Positions 52,685-61,167 of a stretch of DNA of 64,000 nucleotides are shown one piece after another. This stretch comes from Pedobacter frigoris (GTDB lineage Bacteria > Bacteroidota > Bacteroidia > Sphingobacteriales > Sphingobacteriaceae). The translations under genes and the position numbers were made by a program. The DNA lies in assembly GCF_005116445.1 (NCBI RefSeq), contig NZ_SWBQ01000004.1, forward strand, positions 62,001 through 126,000, written 5' to 3'. How positions within the stretch are numbered: position 1 is the stretch's first letter; each line of letters opens with the position of its first letter. The notes under the pieces were generated by a model. That model was not told the DNA's origin. It did no database searches and saw only the letters and a list, made by a program, of their open reading frames with translations.

Positions 52685-53725
52685 TTAGCCCTTAAATGCA
52701 TTCCAGCCCTGAGCTTTTAACTCATGTACCACATCAGATTTGGAAACCATTTTACAGCCTGAATTTTTGTCTGTTATATGACCTATAATACTGATATCCA
52801 CATCATTTTTCAATTTAGTATAATCAGCTTGTTTGATCGTAAATAACAGTTCATAATCTTCACCGCCACTCAAAGCACATATTGTAGGATCAAGTCCTAA
52901 TTCCCTTGCCGTTTCGTAAGTAGTTGGATCAATAGGAATTTTCTCTTCATAAAGTGTACAGCCTTTTTCCGATTGTGTACAGATGTGCAATATTTCAGAA
53001 GCCAAACCATCAGAAACATCAATCATAGCAGTGGGCTTAATGTCCATTTGTGCCAATAAATCTACAATGTCCCTTCTTCCTTCGGGCTTTAACTGACGCT
53101 CTATGATGTAATCTTTTCCTTCCAGATCAGGCTGGATATTTGGGTTTTCCAGAAATACTAGTTTCTCTCTTTCCAGAATTTGAAGTCCAACATAAGCCCC
53201 TCCCAAATCTCCTGATACACAGATCAGATCACCTTCTTCAGCGCCATTTCTATAGCAAATGTCTTTCTTTTCAGCATAACCAATACTGGTTACACTAATT
53301 ACAAGTCCTTGTTTACTGGTAGAGGTATCACCCCCAATCAGGTCGATATTGAATTTATTACATGCCAGCTCTACTCCCTTATAAATTTCTTCAACAGCTT
53401 CAAGCGGAAATTTGCTCGATAAGCCAATAGAAACAGTAATTTGAGTAGCGATACCATTCATCGCATAAATATCGCTTAGATTCACTTGCACGGCTTTATA
53501 GCCCAAATGAATAAGTGGTACGTAAGCCAGATCAAAATGTATTCCTTCCAGTAAAAGATCTGTAGAAATCAATACCTCTTTGTTATTAAAATTCAATACT
53601 GCAGCATCGTCGCCAATTCCTTTGATACTGCTTTCATGCCTGATTTTAAAGTTATCAGTGAGGTGTTTAATCAGGCCAAATTCTCCTAATTCTGCAATGT
53701 CGGTACGTTCTTTATTTTCAAACAT
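52685..53725 (-). CDS. thiL: Thiamine-phosphate kinase
   Basis: A 346-residue enzyme that phosphorylates thiamine monophosphate to the active diphosphate. Motifs are SSIKGIGDDAAVL (N-terminal, nucleotide and Mg binding, about 35-47), ISTDLLLEGIHFDL, GGDTSTSKQGLVISVTSIG, MIDVSDGLASEILHIC and CALSGGEDYELLFT. Length is slightly above average for ThiL. No TPP riboswitch was recognised upstream. The gene is flanked on both sides by palindromic repeats of two different types. Confidence 0.96.
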   Translation of the reverse strand: MFENKERTDIAELGEFGLIKHLTDNFKIRHESSIKGIGDDAAVLNFNNKEVLISTDLLLEGIHFDLAYVPLIHLGYKAVQVNLSDIYAMNGIATQITVSIGLSSKFPLEAVEEIYKGVELACNKFNIDLIGGDTSTSKQGLVISVTSIGYAEKKDICYRNGAEEGDLICVSGDLGGAYVGLQILEREKLVFLENPNIQPDLEGKDYIIERQLKPEGRRDIVDLLAQMDIKPTAMIDVSDGLASEILHICTQSEKGCTLYEEKIPIDPTTYETARELGLDPTICALSGGEDYELLFTIKQADYTKLKNDVDISIIGHITDKNSGCKMVSKSDVVHELKAQGWNAFKG

Positions 53726-53746
53726 AATATTCTTTTCTTTAAGCGG

Positions 53747-53830
53747 TCTTCATCCTGAATTTATTTCAGGATGCCGAACTTCATAGCCGTCTTTCTATTC
53801 CGGGATCCTGAAATAAATTCAGGATGAAGA
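53747..53830. repeat. Long perfect inverted repeat between thiL and nadA
   Basis: Two 26-base arms (53747-53772 and 53805-53830) are perfect inverted copies with a 32-base centre. Each arm is itself a small palindrome (ATCCTGAA ... TTCAGGAT), so a cruciform or nested hairpins could form. It occupies most of the 127 bases between divergent-ended thiL and nadA. It is of the same general kind as the repeat at 52589 but has no sequence in common. Confidence 0.85.
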
Positions 53831-53852
53831 AAGAGTTACAATTACTAAATTC

Positions 53853-54845
53853 TTACAATCCCAAACTTGCTGAAATTTCCAGCATTCTTTCTATCGGTTT
53901 TCTTGCTTCTACAATGATATCTGCTGGTACAGTTACCTCAGGAAGACCATTTTTTATACACAGATAAAGCTTTTCCAGCGTATTTCTCTTCATATATGGA
54001 CAATCATTACATGCACAATTATTGTTTGGAGGTGCTGGAATGAAGGTTTTATCAGGACAAGCTTTTTCCATTTGATGGATAATTCCGCTTTCTGTAGCAA
54101 CAATGAATTCTTTAGCATCACTGTTGATGGTATATTTCAGCAATCCTGTAGTAGATCCAATATAATCCGCCATTTTTAACACAGCTTCTTCACACTCAGG
54201 GTGTGCAATGAACTTAGCATTTGGATGACGCTCTTTTAGCTTCGTTATTTTTTCTCTGGAGAAAATTTCATGCACCATGCAGGCTCCATTCCACAACACA
54301 AGGTCTCTGCCTGTTTTTTTAGCTACCCAGGCACCTAGGTTTTTATCTGGTCCAAAGATGATTTTAGTATCTTTTGGCAAACTTTCCACAATCTGAACGG
54401 CATTTGTAGAAGTACAGACAATATCACTCAAAGCTTTTAATTCCGCTGTGCAGTTTACATATGTAATGACAATATGATCAGGATATTTCTCCTTAAATTT
54501 CTTAAATAGATGTGGTGGACAGCTGTCTGCCAATGAACAACCTGCCTTTAAATCAGGTAGTAAAACCTTTTTTTGTGGAGAAAGTATCTTCGCAGTTTCC
54601 GCCATAAAGTGAACTCCTGCAAACACGATCACATCAGCTTCCGTTTTAGCGGCTTCCTGTGAGAGACCTAAACTATCACCAATATAATCTGCTATATCCT
54701 GAATATCAGGTTCTTGGTAATAGTGAGCAAGTATAATTGCATTCTTTTCCTTTTTTAACTTTTCAATTTCTTCAAAAAGATCAAGTGTTGGATCGATCTT
54801 TTCATCTACAAAACCTTTTCTGTTTAATTCCTCTAAGGTATCCAT
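53853..54845 (-). CDS. nadA: Quinolinate synthase
   Basis: A 330-residue [4Fe-4S] enzyme that makes quinolinate from iminoaspartate and dihydroxyacetone phosphate. Visible motifs are [43 protein letters not shown] region Cys, THEC-type HPECEEAVL and [18 protein letters not shown], which supply the three cluster cysteines. It would need Fe-S delivery such as that of the Mrp and NifU proteins. It is divergent from nadB, the preceding enzyme of the pathway. Confidence 0.97.
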   Translation of the reverse strand: MDTLEELNRKGFVDEKIDPTLDLFEEIEKLKKEKNAIILAHYYQEPDIQDIADYIGDSLGLSQEAAKTEADVIVFAGVHFMAETAKILSPQKKVLLPDLKAGCSLADSCPPHLFKKFKEKYPDHIVITYVNCTAELKALSDIVCTSTNAVQIVESLPKDTKIIFGPDKNLGAWVAKKTGRDLVLWNGACMVHEIFSREKITKLKERHPNAKFIAHPECEEAVLKMADYIGSTTGLLKYTINSDAKEFIVATESGIIHQMEKACPDKTFIPAPPNNNCACNDCPYMKRNTLEKLYLCIKNGLPEVTVPADIIVEARKPIERMLEISASLGL

Positions 54846-55344
54846 TTTTTGTTTTTCTATTTTTTTGAAGCTGCCGTAAAGGTAAGCGCTTTCAACACTT
54901 CAATAAATTATAATTATTTAATATAAATAGATTTCTATTGTTTATTAGTGTGTTGGTATTGTTTAAAAATACTTTTTTTTAATGCTTTTATATGAGTTAT
55001 TAATAATTTACTAACATTGAGATTACATTATTATTTAAAATATGATCTGATTTACAACTACATATTAAAAGCTTCAAAAACTTATCAATACCAATATGTT
55101 TATTGTTAGCGTGTGCGTAAAAAGTTAATAACCGATGCAAAGTTGCTTAAAAATAACTTAAAATATTGTGTCAAATTGCCATTTTACCTTAGCTTTAAAC
55201 ATTCAAAATTATTTGTTCTATTTATATCGACAAGAAGTTAACAATTATATCAACGTTGTTAACAACACTACATATTTAGTGAATTTTGGTATTTTTAGAA
55301 GGGTTTTTATAATTTTCATAACAGTTGAGTATCAATAAGAAATA
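54846..55344. other. AT-rich intergenic region between nadA and nadB
   Basis: A 499-base region with no gene. It is very AT-rich. A near-consensus minus-strand box TACCTTTA (54884-54877) with a TTG 16 bases upstream could drive nadA. Overlapping palindromes CAACGTTG (55251-55258) and GTTGTTAACAAC (55255-55266) lie 79-94 bases before the nadB start and might be an operator for NAD-dependent control. No terminator or RNA structure was recognised. Confidence 0.5.
54877..54903 (-). promoter_or_regulatory. Putative nadA promoter
   Basis: TACCTTTA (54884-54877, one mismatch to TAnnTTTG) with TTG (54903-54901) 16 bases upstream; the predicted leader is about 25 bases long. Confidence 0.45.
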
Positions 55345-56931
55345 ATGAAAAAAGTAGATTTTTTAGTGATAGGATCAGGGATAGCAGGTTTGAGTTTTGC
55401 ACTGAAGGCGGCTAAGCACGGCAAGGTGCTCATCGTGACCAAATCTAACGAAGATGAGTCCAACACTAAATATGCCCAGGGTGGGGTTGCTGTTGTTGTA
55501 GATAAAGATGATTCTTTTGAAAAACATATTGAAGATACACTCATCGCAGGCGACGGATTATGCGATCCTGAAATTGTGGAAATCGTTGTAAAAGAGGGGC
55601 CTCAACGTATAGAAGAGATTATTGATTACGGCATAAATTTCGATAAAAATCAGACCGGAGTATACGATCTGGCTAAGGAGGGGGGGCATTCTGAACATCG
55701 TGTATTACATTATAAAGATGTCACCGGGTATGAAATTGAAAGTGTTTTGTTGAAGCAGATTCATAAGAATGAGAACATAGAGATATTAACACATTACTTC
55801 TGCCTGGAATTGATTACCCAACATCATCTTGGTAAACATGTGGATAAGAGCACTGAAGATATCAACTGTTATGGCATATATGCCTTTAACACAGAGCTTA
55901 ACGATGTGGAAAAGATATTGGCAAATGTGACTATCCTTGCTTCTGGTGGTGCCGGACATATTTATTCGAGCACAACGAATCCGGTTATTGCTACAGGTGA
56001 CGGGATGGCGATGGTATATCGTGCTAAGGGAAAATTGAGAAATATGGAATTCATACAGTTCCATCCTACGGCTTTATATCACCCAGGAGAGTACCCGGCT
56101 TTCTTAATATCAGAGGCTGTAAGGGGATTTGGCGGAGTGCTGAGAAGGAAGAATGGTGATGAATTCATGTATGAATATGATAAACGAGGTTCGCTGGCAC
56201 CTCGTGATATAGTAGCCAGGGCCATTGACTCTGAAATGAAGAAATCGGGCGAGGATTTTGTTTACCTGGATATCAGAAATAGAAAGAAGGCAGATATTTT
56301 GGCACATTTTCCTAATATATACGCTAAATGTTTGTCCATAGGTATAGATATGACCAAGGATTTGATTCCGGTTACTCCTGCTGCTCATTATATGTGTGGC
56401 GGGATTATGGTAGACGAGTACGGAAGGTCATCTATTAAAAATTTGTATGCTTGTGGCGAATGTTCATCTACAGGACTTCATGGCGCAAACAGGTTAGCTT
56501 CCAATTCCTTACTTGAAGCTCCCGTTTTTGCCCACAGGATTTACCTGGACGCGATAGAACAGTTTAAAAGTAGCGTGATTCCTGATGACATACCGGAATG
56601 GAATGACCACGGTGTAACACAGTCAAATGAGGATATATTGGTTACCCACAATCTTCGCGAAACCCAGAAGCTGATGAGTGATTATGTGGGTATCGTTCGC
56701 TCTGATTTTAGATTGGATAGGGCCATGAGGCGTTTGTATCTTTTGCACCAGGAAACGGAAGATTTTTACAAGGCAAATAAGGTGTCTGTAAAGCTTTGTG
56801 AGCTGAGAAATGTGATACAAGTAGCCTATGTAGTCATTAAATCTGCGATGGCACGTAAAGAGAGCAGGGGACTGCATTATACGACAGATTATCCTAGTCA
56901 TGCCGAACAGTTAACAGACACTATATTTTAG
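55345..56931 (+). CDS. nadB: L-aspartate oxidase
   Basis: A 528-residue FAD enzyme converting L-aspartate to iminoaspartate, the substrate of NadA. The dinucleotide motif is FLVIGSGIAGLSFALKAA (residues 5-22). The succinate-dehydrogenase-like flavoprotein motifs follow: EGGHSEHRVLH, MEFIQFHPTAL, GFGGVLRRKNG and HYMCGGIMVDEYG, with GECSSTGLHGANRLASNSLLE carrying the FAD-site residues. Length is normal. It is transcribed divergently from nadA and is followed after four bases by the carbonic-anhydrase-like gene. Confidence 0.97.
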   Translation: MKKVDFLVIGSGIAGLSFALKAAKHGKVLIVTKSNEDESNTKYAQGGVAVVVDKDDSFEKHIEDTLIAGDGLCDPEIVEIVVKEGPQRIEEIIDYGINFDKNQTGVYDLAKEGGHSEHRVLHYKDVTGYEIESVLLKQIHKNENIEILTHYFCLELITQHHLGKHVDKSTEDINCYGIYAFNTELNDVEKILANVTILASGGAGHIYSSTTNPVIATGDGMAMVYRAKGKLRNMEFIQFHPTALYHPGEYPAFLISEAVRGFGGVLRRKNGDEFMYEYDKRGSLAPRDIVARAIDSEMKKSGEDFVYLDIRNRKKADILAHFPNIYAKCLSIGIDMTKDLIPVTPAAHYMCGGIMVDEYGRSSIKNLYACGECSSTGLHGANRLASNSLLEAPVFAHRIYLDAIEQFKSSVIPDDIPEWNDHGVTQSNEDILVTHNLRETQKLMSDYVGIVRSDFRLDRAMRRLYLLHQETEDFYKANKVSVKLCELRNVIQVAYVVIKSAMARKESRGLHYTTDYPSHAEQLTDTIF

Positions 56932-56935
56932 ATTT

Positions 56936-57445
56936 ATGCCAGTTATTTTACCAGTGAAAGACGTACATCCAAAGTGGGATGAGAATTGTTTTATAGCGCC
57001 AAATGCAACTATTGTGGGTGATGTTGTAATGGGCAAAAATTGCTCTGTTTGGTTTAATGCGGTGATCAGAGGGGATGTCAATAGCATCACCATAGGCAAC
57101 GACAGTAATATTCAGGATGGTGCTGTCATTCATGCTACTTATTTGAAGGCGGCTACAATAATTGGAAATAGGGTTTCTATTGGGCATAATGCAATAGTGC
57201 ATGGCTGTACATTAAAGGATCATATCCTGGTGGGTATGGGCGCTATTATTATGGATAATGCAATAGTCGAGGACTATACAATTATTGCGGCAGGATCGGT
57301 TGTATTGGAAAATACACATTGCGAGAGTGGATATATTTACGCAGGAACTCCCGCAAAAAAGATAAAGCCCATTACTGAGGAGCAAAGGGCTTTATTAAAT
57401 AAGCTGCCTGATAATTATATCATGTATGCTGACTGGTTCAGATAA
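56936..57445 (+). CDS. Gamma-carbonic-anhydrase-like protein
   Basis: A 169-residue left-handed beta-helix protein with hexapeptide repeats (IVGDVVMG, SVWFNAVIRGDVNSITIGN, NIQDGAVIHA). The His ligands are visible in DGAVIHATY and SIGHNAIVHGC, spaced as in gamma-class carbonic anhydrases (paaY/YrdA type). Trimeric assembly is expected from the family. Carbonic anhydrase activity is plausible but not certain, as many such proteins are inactive. It begins four bases after nadB and probably shares its transcript; its stop abuts that of the convergent Ig-like gene. Confidence 0.92.
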   Translation: MPVILPVKDVHPKWDENCFIAPNATIVGDVVMGKNCSVWFNAVIRGDVNSITIGNDSNIQDGAVIHATYLKAATIIGNRVSIGHNAIVHGCTLKDHILVGMGAIIMDNAIVEDYTIIAAGSVVLENTHCESGYIYAGTPAKKIKPITEEQRALLNKLPDNYIMYADWFR

Positions 57446-59074
57446 TTATTGTTTTAGAATAGTAATTATCTCATTTCTTTCCCAGTTTGCCCTGATAGAG
57501 AGTTCTTTGGGCTCATTCCAGATTTTTTCCGGCTGAAGCCTTAATTTCACATTTCCGGTATCCCATTTACCATTTTTATTGGTGTCATAAGTGACCCTGA
57601 TAAAGTATTTCCCGGCTTTATAGTTGCTGAAGTTTACGGCTGTGTCTTGTCTTACAACAATAGTATTTACGATACTTTTGTTAGCATCAACAATTTCAAC
57701 TATATAGCTTTTATCCTTTTCGGGAACTACAATTTTCACTTTTAATGTGCCATAATCGTCTTTACTACCAAGTTCAAATACGGTATTAAACTCTTTATTC
57801 TTTGCATTGAATATTGCTGTAAATGCCCCAGCCCCAAATTTAATGTCATAAGATTTTTTAGCCCTCCAGGGATATTTTATGGTATAAGAAAGGAAATCTG
57901 AGGTGTCTTTTAGCAGCGTGAAATCAGTTTTCGGAACTGAATCTTCCAAAAAGGTTATTTTATTTATGTTGACGCTATCTATTGGGAAATTGAAGGTAAG
58001 TCTCAAAGGTTTATTTGGGTTAATAGCTCTACCTTCAATGTTATTGGTCGCCGTCAGCACCCTTGCATAGGTCTCTTTCTTACCCCTTGTAAAGGATGCA
58101 GTATCCAGCATTTTGCCCTCGTCACTGATGACGATTTTAGTGGAGTCGAAACTAAGGTCAGTGAGCCAGACTTTCAAAGAATCATTGTTTTTATTGAACC
58201 TATACTTCTTAGAGGCATCGATCGCTTTAGGATCTATAACCGTCACCTGAGGCTTTCTCAGCTTTTGGTTGAAAGCAAATGTGATGCTTCCATCATTATT
58301 TAACCTCTTCTCTAACATTCTGAAATCAGTAGCGTCTTCTTTGAATATTTTCATATTCATGCTATCGAGGTTTTTAGTAAGTAAGATGGAATCCTTTAAA
58401 AAACCAACTTCATCAGTGGCTTGCTGATAAACCTTATCACCGCCTTTTTCTTTGATTACATAAAGCCGGTAAGTATCTTTTCGAAGGTTGTTTAGGCTAT
58501 AATTACCACTGCTGTCTGTCAAAGTATAGATAGATGGTCTTGATTTTCCAAATAGCGTGTCCCGGTTTATAGGTAATATAAAAGCCAAAGCATCCAGTTC
58601 GGGTTCCCCGGTGAGGGAATTTATAATGCGACCTTTTATGCTGAGTGAGTCCAGTTGCGGACCCGTGGCGAAAACATAGGTAAAGTTCTTTACTGCATTT
58701 CCTTCGTTTACATCGGCAATTGATTTTCCAAAGTTTAACGTATACGTTGTATTCATTTCAAGCGTATCAGGAAATGATATTTCTAGTTTCTTTCCCTTAG
58801 GTTTTAAAATAGGGGGCTTAGCCATTTCGGGTGAAACAGAAAATTCTTTAAACTCATTTTGTAATTTGAAATATTCATCGAACTCTATAACTACTTTCTT
58901 CGCTTTAAAATTTGTAGTCAGATTTTCCGGCTCCATTTTTAACATCTTCGGTGGCTCCGTATCTCTTGGCCCACCTTGTGGAGTTTGAATGCTTGCACAT
59001 CCCCCAAAAAGCATAATTGCAAATAGGAGGGAGGTAAAATAAGTTAAAATTGAGGAGGTGCCTTTTTTGACCAT
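57446..59074 (-). CDS. Ig-like (Big_5-type) lipoprotein
   Basis: A 542-residue envelope protein. The signal peptide ends in a lipobox LFGGC (Cys at about 26), followed by SIQTPQGGPRDTEPPKML, a typical Bacteroidota sequence. Residues 35-140 form an SbsA-type Ig-like domain (VVIEFDEYFKLQNEFKEFSVSP and MNTTYTLNFGKSIADVNEGN). A carboxypeptidase-like Ig fold (SGNYSLNNLRKDTYRLYVI) and further beta-rich segments follow. Function is unknown. It is transcribed toward the carbonic-anhydrase gene and stops directly next to it. Confidence 0.9.
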   Translation of the reverse strand: MVKKGTSSILTYFTSLLFAIMLFGGCASIQTPQGGPRDTEPPKMLKMEPENLTTNFKAKKVVIEFDEYFKLQNEFKEFSVSPEMAKPPILKPKGKKLEISFPDTLEMNTTYTLNFGKSIADVNEGNAVKNFTYVFATGPQLDSLSIKGRIINSLTGEPELDALAFILPINRDTLFGKSRPSIYTLTDSSGNYSLNNLRKDTYRLYVIKEKGGDKVYQQATDEVGFLKDSILLTKNLDSMNMKIFKEDATDFRMLEKRLNNDGSITFAFNQKLRKPQVTVIDPKAIDASKKYRFNKNNDSLKVWLTDLSFDSTKIVISDEGKMLDTASFTRGKKETYARVLTATNNIEGRAINPNKPLRLTFNFPIDSVNINKITFLEDSVPKTDFTLLKDTSDFLSYTIKYPWRAKKSYDIKFGAGAFTAIFNAKNKEFNTVFELGSKDDYGTLKVKIVVPEKDKSYIVEIVDANKSIVNTIVVRQDTAVNFSNYKAGKYFIRVTYDTNKNGKWDTGNVKLRLQPEKIWNEPKELSIRANWERNEIITILKQ

Positions 59075-59217
59075 TTATATGCGCTCTGTTAAATTTAACT
59101 GTCTTTTCGACAGATAATATTAAAAATATTTAAAAGTGTCTTAAATCACATTAAAACGCTTTGGATTTACAGCTATCTTATTAAGATCCAAAATATTTAA
59201 AATCAATGATTTACGTA

Positions 59218-61080
59218 TTATTTACTGATATGTACCATTAAAACTGATATATCTGAAGGAGAAACGCCAGAAATTCTTGATGCCTGCCCTAAAGTTCTTG
59301 GTTTTATCTTTAATAATTTTTCTCTTGCTTCTTTTGAAAGGGAAACTAGTTGAGAATAATCAAAATTCGGATTGATGTCTTTGTCCTCCATCTTTTGCAT
59401 CTTGTTTACTATTTCCTGTTCTTTTTCAAAATAACTCTCGTATTTGATTTTTATTTCAGCTTGTTCAATAGTTTCTTTATCAAATTTATCCAAAAATTCA
59501 TTAAAACCATTACTTACTGTTCGCATGTCATTTATTCCTACCTGAGGCCTGCTCAATAAACTAAATAGTTTAACACTTTGTGTCAGCGGGCTGGTTCCTA
59601 ATTCTTCTAACAGCGAATTTGCTTCTGATTTATCTATGCCCTGTTTTTTAGCGAAATCAACTATCTGATCAGAGTTTTGAACCTTATCTTTTACAATTTG
59701 TAAGCGTTCGTCATTGATCAGTCCTAGTTGATGTCCAATAGGGGATAGGCGTATATCGGCATTATCTTGTCTTAAAAGAAGGCGATGTTCTGCTCGTGAG
59801 GTGAACATACGGTAAGGCTCTTCCGTTCCTTTTGTTACCAGATCATCTATAAGTACCCCTATATATGATTCTGATCTTTTCATGATCAGCTCGTGTTGGT
59901 CAAACACCTTTTGGTGTGCATTGATTCCGGCTATAAACCCCTGACTAGCAGCTTCTTCGTAACCAGTAGTTCCATTTATCTGGCCCGCAAAGAATAAATT
60001 GCTAATTAGCTTTGTTTCAAGTGTCAAGGACAACTGGGTAGGTGGAAAATAGTCGTATTCAATGGCATATCCTGGCCTGAACATTTTAGCGTTTTCAAAT
60101 CCAGGGATTTGTGTAAGGGCTTTGTATTGCACATCCTCGGGGAGAGAAGTAGAGAACCCATTTACATAGATTTCACAGGTATTCCAGCCTTCAGGCTCTA
60201 CGAAGATCTGATGTCGTTCTCGTTCAGCAAAACGGTTGATTTTGTCTTCTATGGAAGGGCAATATCTTGGTCCAAGACCTTTGATACGTCCGGTAAACAT
60301 AGGTGATTTTTCGAAACCTTCTTTAAGTGTTTCGTGAACATTTGAATTGGTATAGGTGATCCAGCAGCATCTTTGTTCTTTAGGAAGATCTACATTGGTA
60401 TAGGAGAATCTGCCTGGGCTTTCATCTCCCCATTGCTCTTCCATTAGACTATAGTTTAGCGAGCGTCCGTCCACTCGGGGAGGAGTGCCTGTTTTCATTC
60501 TTCCGGCCTCAAAGCCCAACTCAGTGAGTTGTTCCGTTAATCCTGTTGCGGCTTTTTCTCCGGTACGGCCACCACCAAATTTCTTCTCTCCGATATGAAT
60601 GAGTCCGTTTAAAAACGTGCCGTTAGTGAGTACCACAGATTTGCCTTTGATTTCAATTCCAAGCGAAGTTTTAACGCCGACGACTGTGTTATTTTTGATC
60701 AAAAGACTACTCACCATCTCTTGCCAAAAGTCAACATTAGGTGTTCTTTCTAAAGCAAGTCTCCATTCTTCAGCAAATCTTTTACGATCATTTTGACTTC
60801 GTGGACTCCACATTGCCGGACCTTTGGAAAGGTTGAGCATTCTAAATTGCAAGGTCGTTTTGTCGGAAATGATTCCAGAGTATCCGCCCATAGCATCGAT
60901 CTCTCTAACAATTTGACCTTTCGCAACACCACCCATAGCAGGGTTGCAACTCATCTGAGCAATGGTTTCCATGTTCATTGTTATGAGCAAAACTGACGAG
61001 CCGAGGTTAGCTGCCGCTGCCGCTGCCTCGCAACCGGCGTGTCCGGCACCAACTACAATAACGTCGTATTCTTTAAACAT
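59218..61080 (-). CDS. mnmG: tRNA uridine 5-carboxymethylaminomethyl modification enzyme MnmG
   Basis: A 620-residue FAD protein that with MnmE modifies U34 of tRNAs. The N-terminal FAD motif is [20 protein letters not shown] (5-24). Signatures further on include [48 protein letters not shown] and a [16 protein letters not shown] stretch. The C-terminal helical tRNA-binding domain is complete. The gene (gidA) is often close to the chromosome origin, and two parS sites lie directly upstream of the start. MnmE is not in the window. Confidence 0.98.
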   Translation of the reverse strand: MFKEYDVIVVGAGHAGCEAAAAAANLGSSVLLITMNMETIAQMSCNPAMGGVAKGQIVREIDAMGGYSGIISDKTTLQFRMLNLSKGPAMWSPRSQNDRKRFAEEWRLALERTPNVDFWQEMVSSLLIKNNTVVGVKTSLGIEIKGKSVVLTNGTFLNGLIHIGEKKFGGGRTGEKAATGLTEQLTELGFEAGRMKTGTPPRVDGRSLNYSLMEEQWGDESPGRFSYTNVDLPKEQRCCWITYTNSNVHETLKEGFEKSPMFTGRIKGLGPRYCPSIEDKINRFAERERHQIFVEPEGWNTCEIYVNGFSTSLPEDVQYKALTQIPGFENAKMFRPGYAIEYDYFPPTQLSLTLETKLISNLFFAGQINGTTGYEEAASQGFIAGINAHQKVFDQHELIMKRSESYIGVLIDDLVTKGTEEPYRMFTSRAEHRLLLRQDNADIRLSPIGHQLGLINDERLQIVKDKVQNSDQIVDFAKKQGIDKSEANSLLEELGTSPLTQSVKLFSLLSRPQVGINDMRTVSNGFNEFLDKFDKETIEQAEIKIKYESYFEKEQEIVNKMQKMEDKDINPNFDYSQLVSLSKEAREKLLKIKPRTLGQASRISGVSPSDISVLMVHISK

Positions 61081-61099
61081 TTTGTTTATATTTTAGAAT

Positions 61100-61115
61100 T
61101 GTTCCACGTGAAACA
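61100..61115. other. parS site, copy 1
   Basis: TGTTCCACGTGAAACA fits the bacterial parS consensus TGTTnCACGTGnAACA at all fixed positions. ParB binds such sites near the origin to organise chromosome segregation. It lies between the ABC-F stop and the mnmG start, facing copy 2. Confidence 0.85.
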
Positions 61116-61143
61116 CATGTTTAAAGCTTCCTGTTTCGGCCCA

Positions 61144-61159
61144 GGTTTCACGTGGAACA
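61144..61159. other. parS site, copy 2
   Basis: GGTTTCACGTGGAACA matches parS at 15 of 16 positions (first base G). Together with copy 1 it forms an 18-base perfect inverted repeat (61097-61114 and 61145-61162). Confidence 0.8.
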
Positions 61160-61167
61160 ATTATTTT

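Noticed and set aside
54846..55344. Candidate replication origin in the nadA/nadB gap
   Set aside because: The region is AT-rich and about 6 kb from parS, but I see no DnaA boxes (TTATnCACA) or clustered repeats.
61097..61162. The inverted repeat before mnmG as a simple transcription terminator
   Set aside because: On the coding (minus) strand no T-run follows; both arms match parS almost perfectly, which explains the symmetry better.
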